A stretch of 44,878 nt of DNA, from the IMG/VR virus record IMGVR_UViG_3300035698_007946, positions 1 to 44,878 of that record. One strand, written 5' to 3'. Positions 28,780 through 37,838 of this stretch are shown piece by piece. The notes under the pieces are model-generated. The model was given only the letters and a program-made list of their open reading frames with translations. It ran no database searches and had not been told where the DNA came from. How positions within the stretch are numbered: the stretch's first letter is position 1; every line of letters begins with the position of its first letter. This stretch comes from a virus. The translations under genes and the position numbers were made by a program.

Positions 28780-30070
28780 GGCATTCAGCCTGTCAGACAA
28801 GCAGAAGGAACAACGGGACCTCGCAGCCTCGTCTGCCCGACACATACTCGCGTTCGGCGGTGGACGGTCTGGCAAGACATTCGGATTCCTCTACTGCATA
28901 GCCAAACGCGCCTTGATGGCTCCCGAGTCACGCCATGGTGTCTTCCGTCTGCATAACGTGGACGCGAAGCAAGCGGTCCTCATGGACACTTGGCCTAAGA
29001 TGATGAAAGTTGCCATGCCCGATGTCCACTGGGACGTCAACAAGTCTGACCAAGTCGTCTACCTTGGCGATGGAGCAGAAGTTTGGTTTGCAGGGCTGGA
29101 CGACAAGGAGCGCGTGGAGAAGATCCTCGGCAAGGAATTCGCGACGACCTACCTCGGTGAGTGCTCGCAGATCAGCTATCCATCGGTCAGGGTTCTACGA
29201 ACTCGACTAGCGCAGAACGTTGACAAACTGGACGGGCGACCGCTGAAGCTGAAAGCCTATTACGACCTGAACCCTGTCGGCAAGACACACTGGACGAACG
29301 TTGATCTCCTACAGGGCATTCAGCCGGAGACCAAGGAACTGTTCCCTGCTGGCACGCGGGCTGTCATACAGATGAACCCTATCGACAACCCTAATCTATC
29401 GGAGGAATATCTGGAGGAGCTTGCTGCCCTGCCGGAACGTGACCGTCAGCGGTTCTTGCTCGGCAACTATCAGGAGTCTGTTCCTGGATCGCTGTGGCCT
29501 TCAGAGCGGTTGGACGCCAATCGCCGAGGCACGCATCCCGAGCTCACACGGATCGTGGTTTCTGTTGACCCCTCGGGGGGAGACGGTTCCGGAAACGATA
29601 GCCAAGGCATCATCGCCGCTGGCCGAGGCGTGGATGGCAATGCATACGTCCTGAAAGACGCCACATGCTCACTCAGCCCTGCAGGATGGGCAAGGCGAGC
29701 CGTAGAACTATATCACAGGCTCGGGGCTGACTGTCTTGTGGCCGAGGCCAACTATGGAGGCGCGATGGTAGAGTCCACTATCCGCGCGGTAGACTCTACG
29801 GTCAAAATCAAGATGGTATCGGCCTCTCGCGGCAAGCATATCCGCGCCGAGCCTTGCGCGTCGCTATACGAAGAAGTCCTAGGCTCACCGCCGAAGGTCT
29901 ACCATGTGGGAACCTTCCCCGAACTCGAAGAGCAGATGGCGGCATTCACGACAGACGGATATCAAGGTGCAGGGTCTCCGGACCGTGCTGACGCTCTGGT
30001 ATGGGCGCTGACGGACCTGATGCTCGGCAAGAACAAACAACTCGGCCTTATGGCTAAGAAGCGGACATAG
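28769..30070 (+). CDS. Terminase large subunit
   Basis: GTG 28769 is preferred (short overlap with the small subunit); TTG 28733 would give 445 instead of 433 residues. Walker A is GGGRSGKT (residues 30-37 with the GTG start). The Walker B/catalytic region is FATTYLGECSQ with Glu. A C-terminal nuclease domain has VVSVDPSGG with the metal Asp, later ADCLVAEANYGG and SPDRADALVWALTD. It powers DNA translocation into proheads and cuts concatemers. The subfamily, and so the packaging style (pac or cos), cannot be settled by eye; the circular assembly is consistent with headful packaging. Confidence 0.95.
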   Translation: MTSKAFSLSDKQKEQRDLAASSARHILAFGGGRSGKTFGFLYCIAKRALMAPESRHGVFRLHNVDAKQAVLMDTWPKMMKVAMPDVHWDVNKSDQVVYLGDGAEVWFAGLDDKERVEKILGKEFATTYLGECSQISYPSVRVLRTRLAQNVDKLDGRPLKLKAYYDLNPVGKTHWTNVDLLQGIQPETKELFPAGTRAVIQMNPIDNPNLSEEYLEELAALPERDRQRFLLGNYQESVPGSLWPSERLDANRRGTHPELTRIVVSVDPSGGDGSGNDSQGIIAAGRGVDGNAYVLKDATCSLSPAGWARRAVELYHRLGADCLVAEANYGGAMVESTIRAVDSTVKIKMVSASRGKHIRAEPCASLYEEVLGSPPKVYHVGTFPELEEQMAAFTTDGYQGAGSPDRADALVWALTDLMLGKNKQLGLMAKKRT

Positions 30071-30074
30071 CAAA

Positions 30075-31469
30075 ATGATCCCACAACTCAACAGCGCACA
30101 GACCCACGCCGCAATCAGGCTGATGGGGAACTCTGCGACGTCGTACACGGGCCGAGGCTCGCTGATCGGGCCAATGCAACAGTCGTCCACCTTCAAGCAT
30201 GACATCGCGTATGACTTCGGCTATCCGCGGACCGCAGAAATGAGCTTCAGCTACTTCTACGAAATGTGGAAGCGTCAGGGCCTTGCCCGAGGTTTAGTGC
30301 TGAAGACCGCCTCCAAGACGTGGGAAGAAAACCCGACCTTGTCCGAGGACGGTAACGAGCACGAGGAAACACCTGCCGAGGAAGAAGTACGCAACCACTT
30401 CCGGAAGATTCGCTTTTGGCAGAAGCTTCAGGAGGCAGACAAGCGCAGCATGGTCGGCCGATATTCTGCGGTCGTGTTCCAACTCGGTGACGGTTTACCT
30501 TACGACCAGCCCGTCACAGCCGTCGCAGGGGGGATCACTGGCATTGTGTCTGTCATTCCTTGCTGGGAGCAGCAACTTGAGCCGTCCTCATGGGACATGG
30601 CCAAGGACTCCCCGACATATGGACAGCCGACGATGTACCGCTTCAACGAGTCAGCAGTGGACCCGACGTCCGGCAAGACCCGTTCCTTCATTGTCCACCC
30701 CGACCGAGTTGTCATATGGTCCGCGGACGGTACGACATTCGGCGACTCGAAACTAGAGTCCTGCTACAACGCGCTGATGGACATTGACAAGGTTCGCGGC
30801 GGTGGAGCCGAGGGCTTCTGGAAGAACGCCAAGAGCCAGCCTGTGCTGAACGCTTCTGCTGACGTGGACTTCAACCAGTTGGCGACCATGCTCGGAACTG
30901 ACCTTGAAGGCCTGCCAGACGCACTGGACGAGGTCGTCGGGCGATGGTCCAAGGGCTTCGACGAGAGTCTGATGCTGCAAGGCATGGAAGCCAAGACTCT
31001 TGGCGTCAGCCTGTCAAGCCCAGAGCACTTCTTCAGCATTGCGCTGCAGGAGGTCGCCGCATCTTGGCCGATCCCAGTCAAGGAACTGGTCGGTATGATC
31101 ACAGGCGAGCGAGCCTCCACCGAGGATGCTAAGGGCTGGGCGCAAGTAAACAAGAGTCGTCGCACCAATCTGGTCATCCCAAACATTATGGACATCATCG
31201 ACAGGTTCGTGCAGTGGGGAATCCTAGGCGACCTGAACTGGGACGTTGAATGGTCGGACCTCACTGCGCCAACCTTGATGGAGAAACTTGATATCTCCAA
31301 GAAGATGGCCGAGGTCAATCAGCATATGTTCGCGACTGGCGAAGTTGTATTCACGGACAGTGAAATCCGGATCGTGGCAGGCTACGAGGGTGAGCCAGAA
31401 GGTGAATCTGATTTGGAAGGCGAAGGCGATGACGACGAGGACGACTTTGAAGAGCCGGAAGACGAATGA
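30075..31469 (+). CDS. Portal protein (DUF1073/Mu gp29-like)
   Basis: 464 residues, directly after the terminase. Features: FSYFYEMWKRQGLARGLVLK (membrane-free helical crown start), VIPCWEQQLEPSSWDMA, FIVHPDRVVIWSADGT, WPIPVKELVGMITGERAST and a clip/stem part DIIDRFVQWGILGDL, all of the DUF1073-like portal pattern. The last 25 residues are almost purely acidic (GEGDDDEDDFEEPED). The portal ring is the DNA gate and head-tail joint. The stop overlaps the next start by 4 bp. Confidence 0.88.
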   Translation: MIPQLNSAQTHAAIRLMGNSATSYTGRGSLIGPMQQSSTFKHDIAYDFGYPRTAEMSFSYFYEMWKRQGLARGLVLKTASKTWEENPTLSEDGNEHEETPAEEEVRNHFRKIRFWQKLQEADKRSMVGRYSAVVFQLGDGLPYDQPVTAVAGGITGIVSVIPCWEQQLEPSSWDMAKDSPTYGQPTMYRFNESAVDPTSGKTRSFIVHPDRVVIWSADGTTFGDSKLESCYNALMDIDKVRGGGAEGFWKNAKSQPVLNASADVDFNQLATMLGTDLEGLPDALDEVVGRWSKGFDESLMLQGMEAKTLGVSLSSPEHFFSIALQEVAASWPIPVKELVGMITGERASTEDAKGWAQVNKSRRTNLVIPNIMDIIDRFVQWGILGDLNWDVEWSDLTAPTLMEKLDISKKMAEVNQHMFATGEVVFTDSEIRIVAGYEGEPEGESDLEGEGDDDEDDFEEPEDE

Positions 31470-31726
31470 TGGCCAGCAACTCCCTCATCATGGACAACAG
31501 CGACGCCAACCTCGTGACCGCAGAAGTGGTTCGGCTGATCAAGGAGCATCCACACAAGGCTGACGTTATATGGGCCGACGTTCGACTGTTAATGGCTATG
31601 GACAAGGCGTTCGAGGTCTACAGCCACCAAAACATCATCACGACACTGGCGTCCAGCCATTTGCTGAATGTAATTGCGACTCATGGGGGGATTGGCCATG
31701 CGGAATCCAAGCATTCCCCGTTCTAA
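31466..31726 (+). CDS. Small hypothetical protein between portal and F-like genes
   Basis: 86 residues, helical (TAEVVRLIKEHPHKADVIWA; LASSHLLNVIATHGGIGHAE). The ATG overlaps the portal stop, and the 3' end overlaps the next gene by 29 bp. Nothing identifies its role; internal or accessory head protein is possible from position. Confidence 0.5.
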   Translation: MMASNSLIMDNSDANLVTAEVVRLIKEHPHKADVIWADVRLLMAMDKAFEVYSHQNIITTLASSHLLNVIATHGGIGHAESKHSPF

Positions 31727-32612
31727 GTCCAACCCGATCGGTCAAACCAAGCGCATCCTTCGTACGCGTCGGGCCATGTTCAGGGACATCAACACTGCTC
31801 GCGACCTGACACTTCAGGCTGTCGCCGCTTGGCCCTTTGTGGTGCAGAACCGGACAGAGGGCCTGAAGGTCAACGCATTCTACGAGTTCTTGGTCGATGT
31901 GACCCAGATAACTCGTCTTTTGCAGATCATACAGCAGACAATCGCCAATGGCGGTGGTTCGATAGAGATACAAGAGGCTGTGCGCGGATCATACAGAGAG
32001 GGAGTCGCCCGTGCGGTGGATAACCTAGCTGGGCTGGACACAAGCTACCCTAGATCTTCGCTTATGCGGCTGGGCGAGCAACAGGTGCTCCGGCGGGCGA
32101 CCCTTGTAGGCTCTAGGGCCTTCGAACAGATGAAAGGGTTCAGCCACGACACAGCGGCGGATCTGTCGCGCGTGTTATTCGAGGCCATACAGAACGGCGA
32201 AACTCCACGGTCCGTGGCTCGGCGCATCCGCAAACGGTTTGCAGTCAGCAAGGTTCGGGCCGAGCGCATAGCGCGGACAGAAATCACCATGGCGCAAAGA
32301 CGCGCTCGCTGGGACGAAGCACGGGACGCAGAAGAGAAGTTTGGCATCAAGACCAAGATACTGCACAACTCGGCGATGATTCCTGGACGGACGCGACGTT
32401 CGCACGCCATACGCCATGGACGCCTATACACGCGAGAGGAAGAAGCCCTCTGGTATACGATAAACGGAAACGCGATCAACTGCTTATGCTCGCAGACAGA
32501 AGTAACAGTGGACAAGAACGGCGATCCTCTGTTCGGGGACAAGCTGATGGAGCGCATGGTAAAACAGCGTGACGCCTTCCTAAAGTCCAGTATCACATCA
32601 GGAGACACCTAA
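31698..32612 (+). CDS. Minor head protein, SPP1 gp7/Mu F-like (head morphogenesis)
   Basis: ATG 31698 is chosen as it follows GGGGGGA at 13 bp; ATG 31683 is possible. 304 residues. The C-terminal Mu F-like domain shows RAERIARTEITMAQRRARWD, SAMIPGRTRRSHAIRHGR and NAINCLCSQTEV with the paired cysteines that characterise this family. These proteins bind the portal and may be injected. Its stop overlaps the protease start (TAATG). Confidence 0.85.
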   Translation: MRNPSIPRSKSNPIGQTKRILRTRRAMFRDINTARDLTLQAVAAWPFVVQNRTEGLKVNAFYEFLVDVTQITRLLQIIQQTIANGGGSIEIQEAVRGSYREGVARAVDNLAGLDTSYPRSSLMRLGEQQVLRRATLVGSRAFEQMKGFSHDTAADLSRVLFEAIQNGETPRSVARRIRKRFAVSKVRAERIARTEITMAQRRARWDEARDAEEKFGIKTKILHNSAMIPGRTRRSHAIRHGRLYTREEEALWYTINGNAINCLCSQTEVTVDKNGDPLFGDKLMERMVKQRDAFLKSSITSGDT

Positions 32613-33778
32613 TGACTAAGAAAATGCAGTTGAACTTCAGCACAGGGCAGAAGCTTCGCGCCAACCTTCGCACTCAGGTCAACGCAAGCAAGATTGTCAG
32701 TGAAGTCCGCAACGGTCGGGACGTCATCGTGGTTCCCAGCTTTACGCTTCCGGACGACATTGTGATGAATGGCATCAAGTATCCGGCCGAGGAGATCCGC
32801 AAGAGCTTCAAGACACTTCAAGGCACGCCAGCGCCACTCGGCCACCCGATGGACGCAGACACGGGCTTTGTCCCTGCTTCTTCGCCCTTGGGGCTGAACC
32901 TTGGCTACTTCGGCGCATGGAACGACAACGTAGTACAGGTCAGCGGTCGCGTGTTCATGGAAAAGGTCATCGACGTTAAGCGAGCCAACGAAAGTGACAT
33001 GGGCAAGCGAGTCCTTGCGGCCATTGCTGCAGGAGACCCTGTCCACACGTCAACAGGCCTGTTGATGAACGTTCGTGAGTGCGCTGACGAAGGCATCGAC
33101 TGGGAAGGCTACGACATGGAGTTTGACCACGACGCCATCCTCTTGGACGAGGAAGGTGCGGGAACCCCTGCTCAGGGGGTGGGAATGTTGGTCAACGGAA
33201 AGAAATTGATGGTCGTGAACGGTACGATCGAAACAGACTTCGAGCAAGAACTCGAATGGGCAGCCGAGCAAGTTGCTCGCGCTGTTGAACGTGCGGAGGA
33301 GCGGGAGGAAGACAAGCCTCTTGTCCAAAGCATTAAAGCCGCGATCTTAAAGGCGTTGGGCCTTGAGCGTGAAACTGTAACCGAAGAAGGGATTTCTGTC
33401 ATGGACGCTAATGACCAGAAACTATTCGACGACCTGAACGCCAAGGTCGATAAGCTGGCGGAAACCAACCACGAAGAAGCGATCACGACCGCTGTGAATG
33501 CAGCAATCGCGCCTCTTGCAGCAGCCATCGCCCCATTGACAGACTTTGTCAATGCGCAGTCTGCCGCCTCTGCCGTGGAGCACGAAGCCCTTGTCGCAGA
33601 AGCAGTGAAAGCTGAACTTTTGTCAGAGGCCGACGCCAAGGCAACCCCCCTCAATGCTCTTAAGGCATTGGTCAACAGCGCGACGAAGTCCAAGGCCACT
33701 CCGGCTCCTGGAATCGGCGGAGCGTTTAACCACAAGGCGTCAGAAGCTGACAGCCTTGCTGAAGACTGGGAGAAGTAA
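32612..33778 (+). CDS. Prohead protease (DUF2213) with C-terminal scaffold region
   Basis: 388 residues. The N-terminal 200 residues have the DUF2213 pattern: LQGTPAPLGHPMDADTG with His, VHTSTGLLMNV with the candidate nucleophile Ser, and DMEFDHDAILLDEEGAGTPA. Residues 210-330 are helical and charged (EWAAEQVARAVERAEEREED; LFDDLNAKVDKLAETNHEEA), as in scaffold proteins, ending in a Lys/Ala-rich tail. One gene therefore makes a protease-scaffold fusion that shapes the prohead and is then degraded. An in-frame ATG at 33402 could give a free scaffold. Confidence 0.82.
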   Translation: MTKKMQLNFSTGQKLRANLRTQVNASKIVSEVRNGRDVIVVPSFTLPDDIVMNGIKYPAEEIRKSFKTLQGTPAPLGHPMDADTGFVPASSPLGLNLGYFGAWNDNVVQVSGRVFMEKVIDVKRANESDMGKRVLAAIAAGDPVHTSTGLLMNVRECADEGIDWEGYDMEFDHDAILLDEEGAGTPAQGVGMLVNGKKLMVVNGTIETDFEQELEWAAEQVARAVERAEEREEDKPLVQSIKAAILKALGLERETVTEEGISVMDANDQKLFDDLNAKVDKLAETNHEEAITTAVNAAIAPLAAAIAPLTDFVNAQSAASAVEHEALVAEAVKAELLSEADAKATPLNALKALVNSATKSKATPAPGIGGAFNHKASEADSLAEDWEK

Positions 33779-33781
33779 TCC

Positions 33782-34252
33782 ATGACAACTGCAAATGTCG
33801 TCTTCTCGGGTCCCGCGCAAAAAGTGGACCCAATCACCCGCTCTGCAATCATCGCCGCTGGTAACACGATCCTTCCTGGAATGCTCGTGAACATCACGGC
33901 GGCTGGCATGGCGATTCACACTGCCGATGGCGCTGGAGCTGGAGCTCTTATCGCCGACATGAACGTCATTGAGCAGAAGCCTGTCACCGCTGCACTGACA
34001 ATCGGGGACACGGCGAAGGCCTTCGTCATCGAGGTCGGATGCACCTACAATCTGGTCGTTCCGGATGGTGAGACTTTGACAGTGGGCATGGCCCTGACGT
34101 CGGACGACGCAGGCGGTGTCGTTGAAGCAGTCATCGCAGGCGCTACGCCTGATCAGGTGCTGTTTGTGGCCGAAGAGGTGTTGACCACGTCCGGCTCCAC
34201 TGGTCGTATCCGCGCTCGCGCTGTTGCGTCTGGCTATCCTTCAGCGGCATAA
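33782..34252 (+). CDS. Head decoration/capsid cement protein
   Basis: 156 residues, small-residue rich and predicted beta (VFSGPAQKVDPITRSAIIAA; NTILPGMLVNITAAGMAIHT), with the look of the small proteins encoded just before the major capsid protein that stabilise the shell (DUF2190/lambda D-like). Transcribed in the same operon 3 bp after the protease gene. Exact family uncertain. Confidence 0.65.
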   Translation: MTTANVVFSGPAQKVDPITRSAIIAAGNTILPGMLVNITAAGMAIHTADGAGAGALIADMNVIEQKPVTAALTIGDTAKAFVIEVGCTYNLVVPDGETLTVGMALTSDDAGGVVEAVIAGATPDQVLFVAEEVLTTSGSTGRIRARAVASGYPSAA

Positions 34253-34269
34253 CCGCTCTCGAACCTTAG

Positions 34270-34291
34270 TCCGGCCCGATTCTGGGCCGGA
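34270..34291 (+). other. RNA hairpin in the leader of the major capsid gene
   Basis: TCCGGCCC-GATTCT-GGGCCGGA: an 8-bp perfect GC stem 18 bp after the decoration gene and 33 bp before the capsid ATG. No T-run follows, so a mRNA-stabilising or processing role is more likely than termination. The ribosome site AAGGAGAG lies 3' of the hairpin and stays free. Confidence 0.55.
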
Positions 34292-34324
34292 TGACACCCA
34301 AAACCATTGACAAGGAGAGCAGCG

Positions 34325-35383
34325 ATGTTCCACTTCGATAAAGAGTTCGCGAACGGTACACGTTCCGGACAGAATCACAAAGCCCAGAAGCAGCACGTCA
34401 CGCGTCAGCGCGAACACTTCGCTGCTCACAATGCTCAGTTCTTGGGCGCAAACGGGATCTTCGCGGGCAACGCAGCCGCGATTATACCACAAGACGTCTA
34501 CCGCGAGTTTGAGTCCACGACCAAGGAACTCATGCGTGCGCCTAACCTGACCCTGCTCAACGACTTGCAGGCTCTGGCCAAGGGTCTTCCAGTCGGAAAG
34601 ATCGAACACGTCTACCGTCAGGCTTCTGACAGCGGCATCGTGGTCACCGATCTTGAAGGTTCGTCTCCGGTCGAGATTGACAAGGCGAAGTACAGCTACG
34701 ACTCCACGATCAAAGTTGTACACAAGACAGGCTTCGGCCGTTCTTGGATGGAGATGGAAGGTCAAACGTCCGAGGGCTTTGACGGCCTGATCGACGACCA
34801 AGCCAACTCTGTCCGCCTGATGCAGGAGACTATTGCTGGCCACATCTACAACGGCGTGGACGTGACCTTCAAAGGCACATCGGCTTCGGGCATCAAGGAC
34901 TCTGCGAAAGTGGCGTCTGTCGACTTGGACGCCAGCGGCTTGGATATTGACTTCACGTCGGCAGCAACATCTGCCTCGGACATTCGTGCCGCATTCATCA
35001 GCCTTGTTGATACACTGCGCATCTCGAACAACGTGTCCGGCGACATCACGTTCTATGTGTCGCGTGAAATCATGTCCAACCTGCAACGCTTCTTCAACAC
35101 TAACGACATCGGCTTCGGCACGATTCTGCAGTCTCTGCTGACGTTGAATGGCGTGGCAGCGGTCAAAGAAGACGCGCAACTGTCTGGCAACGAACTGATC
35201 GGCGCTGTACTCAGCGCCGAGTACATTCGTCCGCTGGTCGGCATGGCTGTGACAACTGTGCCGTTGGTTCGCTCCAACCCGTTCGACAACTACAATTTCC
35301 TGACATGGTCCAATGTGGGCCTGGAAATTAAGGTTGACTACAACGGCAAGGTCGGCGTGCTGTACGCTCGCGAAATCGCTTAA
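34325..35383 (+). CDS. Major capsid protein (HK97-type fold, gp13-like)
   Basis: ATG 34325 with AAGGAGAGCAGCG upstream; the open frame begins 18 bp earlier but without a site. 352 residues with AGNAAAIIPQDVYREFESTT (N-arm), KELMRAPNLTLLNDLQAL, an E-loop region around VHKTGFGRSWMEMEGQTSE and a beta-rich C-terminal P/A-domain part (LVRSNPFDNYNFLTWSNVGL) ending in YAREIA. Position after the protease and decoration genes and a following terminator confirm it. No separate delta domain is evident, consistent with scaffold supplied by the protease gene. Confidence 0.88.
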   Translation: MFHFDKEFANGTRSGQNHKAQKQHVTRQREHFAAHNAQFLGANGIFAGNAAAIIPQDVYREFESTTKELMRAPNLTLLNDLQALAKGLPVGKIEHVYRQASDSGIVVTDLEGSSPVEIDKAKYSYDSTIKVVHKTGFGRSWMEMEGQTSEGFDGLIDDQANSVRLMQETIAGHIYNGVDVTFKGTSASGIKDSAKVASVDLDASGLDIDFTSAATSASDIRAAFISLVDTLRISNNVSGDITFYVSREIMSNLQRFFNTNDIGFGTILQSLLTLNGVAAVKEDAQLSGNELIGAVLSAEYIRPLVGMAVTTVPLVRSNPFDNYNFLTWSNVGLEIKVDYNGKVGVLYAREIA

Positions 35384-35408
35384 GCCTGCTTCACGGCCCT
35401 AAGCAAGC

Positions 35409-35439
35409 GGCTCAGGGGGGATTCCTTCCTGAGCCTTTT
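35409..35439 (+). terminator. Intrinsic terminator after the major capsid gene
   Basis: GGCTCAGG (35409-35416) pairs with CCTGAGCC (35428-35435) and is followed by TTTTCC. It includes the TCAGGGGGG motif (35412-35420). Such partial terminators lower transcription of the tail genes relative to the capsid gene. Confidence 0.8.
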
Positions 35440-35471
35440 CCACCTTAACTTTATCATCGGGAGACGATATT

Positions 35472-35810
35472 ATGTTGGTCAAATGCATCAACCCTAAGTT
35501 TAATCATGTCCACTTCGGGACGGACGCCAATGGCAAGCGCACGCCAAAGAAGATCGCTTTCGGCGATGTATTTCCGGTCAAGGGAATCCCCCCTGAATGG
35601 GAAAACATGGTTGCTCCGGTTGGAGTTCAAGAGACGGTCTCTGACACCCGCGTCCAAGTCACCAACCCTGCCGAGCCTGCCTCCATGGAGGAGTTGAAGG
35701 CAAAGTATAAAGAGTTCTCCGGCAAAGCGGCGCATCACACTTGGGACGAAGCCAAGCTGGTCGAACTCATCGCCGAATACGAAGAAGACGAAGACGAGAA
35801 CGAAGACTAA
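35472..35810 (+). CDS. Small head/neck-region hypothetical protein
   Basis: 112 residues with a beta-rich N-terminal half (KRTPKKIAFGDVFPVKGIPP), a HeH/SAP-like helical unit (ASMEELKAKYKEFSGKAAHH, then WDEAKLVELIAEY) and an acidic tail (EEDEDENED). SAP/HeH-like motifs bind DNA in some phage proteins encoded at this spot. It sits between two hairpins (35409-35439, 35817-35850), so it is in its own transcript interval. Function uncertain. Confidence 0.6.
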   Translation: MLVKCINPKFNHVHFGTDANGKRTPKKIAFGDVFPVKGIPPEWENMVAPVGVQETVSDTRVQVTNPAEPASMEELKAKYKEFSGKAAHHTWDEAKLVELIAEYEEDEDENED

Positions 35811-35816
35811 CTCCAA

Positions 35817-35850
35817 CAGAAGTCCTCGCCACTTCGGCTGAGGACTTCTG
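35817..35850 (+). other. Strong RNA hairpin between head and connector genes
   Basis: CAGAAGTCCTC (35817-35827) with GAGGACTTCTG (35840-35850), extended inside by GCC/GGC around ACTTC, gives a stem of about 14 bp with one bulge. No T-run, so it may be a weak terminator, processing site or mRNA stabiliser. Confidence 0.65.
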
Positions 35851-35883
35851 GCCACATAGAATTCACAAAGGCGGCTTTCCATC

Positions 35884-36267
35884 ATGTCTTACGCGATCAC
35901 ATCCACTGAAGTATTAGACGGATTCTCGACGAGTGCCTCCACGGCGGATCTTGACGCGTTTATTGCGGTCGTGGATCAGGCAGACGCGTGTCTTACAGCC
36001 AAGGGTCAGACAGCGGCTATCGGAAAGCAGATGAAAATTCTTGCTGTCCGTCACTTGGCTGCCAACTCCATCGACAACGGAACTGTTGAAATGCAGCGAG
36101 CCGTTTCCGGTGCTTCGCGATCCTATGGCAAGCGCAAGGAAGGCGAGACGGGTTACTTGGAGACACTTCGCACTATAGATAAGTTCGGCTGTGTCATGGC
36201 CACGGTGACCAATGGTGGTCGTATTCAATTCCGGTCCGTGGGACGCCATTCAGGGGGATCTGTCTGA
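35884..36267 (+). CDS. Head-tail connector (adaptor) protein, DUF4054-like
   Basis: 127 residues, helical (ADLDAFIAVVDQADACLTAK; QMKILAVRHLAANSIDN) with a GASRSYGKRKEGETGYLETL loop, then IDKFGCVMATV. This layout resembles the head-completion adaptors at the start of siphophage connector blocks (gp6/gp15 type). It is the first of four compact connector genes; the stop overlaps the next start (TGATG). Confidence 0.65.
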   Translation: MSYAITSTEVLDGFSTSASTADLDAFIAVVDQADACLTAKGQTAAIGKQMKILAVRHLAANSIDNGTVEMQRAVSGASRSYGKRKEGETGYLETLRTIDKFGCVMATVTNGGRIQFRSVGRHSGGSV

Positions 36268-36611
36268 TGGGAACCTTTTCAGCGTGGTCGTATACGGCCG
36301 ACTGTACTATCTGGACTCCTACGATGGACGAGTACGATCAACCCGTCAGCTATGCACGGGCGAATTTCAAGTGTTCGTTCAAGACAGGCGGCTCTTTGGC
36401 CGTGGACAGTCAGGGTCAGGAGTTTTCCCCCCTGACGACCGTGTATTTGGAGGCAGCGGATGCTGACGCGCCTGTAGTTGGGGCCTATCTGACGATAGGG
36501 CGATCAACAGCGGACGTCCCTCCTGCAGCGGCGGAAGTTATACGCAGCGCAACAGGTCACGACCCTAGCCTCTTCTCACAGGGTCTGCCAGATAGGGTCT
36601 TGGTGACGTAA
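36267..36611 (+). CDS. Head-tail connector region protein
   Basis: 114 residues, beta-rich (FSAWSYTADCTIWTPTMDEY; RANFKCSFKTGGSLAVDSQG), in the slot normally taken by the stopper/second connector. No family recognised; the call is from gene order. Confidence 0.5.
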   Translation: MGTFSAWSYTADCTIWTPTMDEYDQPVSYARANFKCSFKTGGSLAVDSQGQEFSPLTTVYLEAADADAPVVGAYLTIGRSTADVPPAAAEVIRSATGHDPSLFSQGLPDRVLVT

Positions 36612-37016
36612 ATGAATCAGACTCGCGTAACAGGCATTGAAACGGCTCAAAAGCGCCTAGCGGAAGCAATGCAGGATATTGAAATCGCCTCAGAGGAAAT
36701 GTTGGCTGTGATGCTGCAGTCCATATCCGCGAATACCATGCCATATGTTCCGGTCGACAATGCTTACCTCATCAACAGCGAATACAGGCGGACGGGCGAC
36801 GGTCCTGATGGTCCGTGGGGGGTCATCGGCTACGGAAGTCCAACGGCGGCGAGCAAAGCAGGCGGAACTCCTGTCCAAGAGTATGCGGTCTATGTCCACG
36901 AAGGCAAGCAGAAGAACTGGCAGAAACCGGGAGCGAGTAACAAGTATCTCTCCAAGGGAATACGCGATTTCCAACAGGACGACTTGTCCAGAATCATAGC
37001 GGCGTATCAGTCATGA
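36612..37016 (+). CDS. HK97 gp10-like tail completion/neck protein
   Basis: 134 residues. The block PYVPVDNAYLINSEYRR, then GPWGVIGYGSPTAASKAGG and EYAVYVHEGKQKNWQKPGAS with YLSKGI, is the typical gp10-family pattern ('PVDTG.L..S', 'YA.Y.HEG', 'FL.+A'). These proteins join tail and neck. The gene starts right at the preceding stop and overlaps the next gene by 4 bp. Confidence 0.8.
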   Translation: MNQTRVTGIETAQKRLAEAMQDIEIASEEMLAVMLQSISANTMPYVPVDNAYLINSEYRRTGDGPDGPWGVIGYGSPTAASKAGGTPVQEYAVYVHEGKQKNWQKPGASNKYLSKGIRDFQQDDLSRIIAAYQS

Positions 37017-37402
37017 GCCTACAACTCCTCACCCGAACCAAAGCGCACATCATTGACGTTGGCAACTTGCTCGCGGCATACTCGGTGAAATACTATCGCT
37101 GGTCAGACGCAGACCTAAAAGGCTCGGCCTCTGTTGCCCTGTTCCGCAGTCCAGGAACGAGCGGAGAATCCGACCCTGTTGCGCAACAGAACGATGTGTC
37201 ACTGTTTCTGCTCACGTCCCCCTCGCTTGTTACGCAGGCTGACGCGGACATGCTCGCAGTCCAAAGATACCTCCGCACGGATTTTGAGTCGGCCAATGTC
37301 TTCTCATATGTTCCGCTCGGAGGCTATAGCGGTCCGACCTACCTTGACAACGGTCGCGCCATGTTTGAAATGTTGATTCGGTGCAGTACCGAGGATCACT
37401 AA
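37013..37402 (+). CDS. Putative tail terminator protein
   Basis: 129 residues: helical start (TRTKAHIIDVGNLLAAYSVK) followed by strands (DVSLFLLTSPSLVTQADADM; YVPLGGYSGPTYLDNGRAMF). Position between the gp10-like gene and the tail tube gene is that of the tail terminator, which caps the tube at its final length. Assigned by order and size. Confidence 0.6.
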   Translation: MSLQLLTRTKAHIIDVGNLLAAYSVKYYRWSDADLKGSASVALFRSPGTSGESDPVAQQNDVSLFLLTSPSLVTQADADMLAVQRYLRTDFESANVFSYVPLGGYSGPTYLDNGRAMFEMLIRCSTEDH

Positions 37403-37420
37403 CCAAGAAGGAATAAGACA

Positions 37421-37834
37421 ATGGCAGCAGCAGCAGGTCGTAAGCTCCGCATCAAGTATGATCCAGGAGCAGGTATGGCCGTCATCGCGGGAGCGCGTAC
37501 GGATTCGTTTACAATCGCAAACGAGCCTATTTCAATCACCGACAAGGACGATCTCGGCGTTCAAAAGTTGTTGGATGACGTCGGCACTCAGTCCATGACA
37601 ATGGACGTTGAAGGTGTTCTGAAGAATGCTACTCTGCCAGAACTGGCAATTGACACAGCAGAAGGCGCGGCGCTCCACGACTTTGAGATTGACTTGATCG
37701 GCCTTGGCGTCATCACTTGCGCCGACGGGTTCTTCATCTCCAACTTCGGGGTCAGTGGTGCAGAAGGCACCGACCCTGCAACTTTCACGTGCTCCCTGAC
37801 TTCGTCCGGCGCACTCACATTCACGGCGGCATAA
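37421..37834 (+). CDS. Major tail tube protein
   Basis: 137 residues, small residue rich with alternating strands (RTDSFTIANEPISITDKDDL; GTQSMTMDVEGVLKNATLPE; FTCSLTSSGALTFTAA). The phrase 'EPISITDKDD..V..LLDD.G.QS' matches TP901-1/HK97-like major tail proteins. GAAGGAATAAG precedes the start, fitting a highly expressed gene. Confidence 0.82.
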   Translation: MAAAAGRKLRIKYDPGAGMAVIAGARTDSFTIANEPISITDKDDLGVQKLLDDVGTQSMTMDVEGVLKNATLPELAIDTAEGAALHDFEIDLIGLGVITCADGFFISNFGVSGAEGTDPATFTCSLTSSGALTFTAA

Positions 37835-37838
37835 GACA

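Noticed and set aside
33172-33909. Minus-strand open frame of 245 residues across the protease/scaffold gene
   Set aside because: Ser/Ala-rich antisense translation of the Glu/Ala-rich scaffold part.
34241-35179. Minus-strand open frame of 312 residues across the major capsid gene
   Set aside because: Complement of the capsid gene; composition (His, Arg, Val repeats) is typical of antisense frames, and no start context exists.
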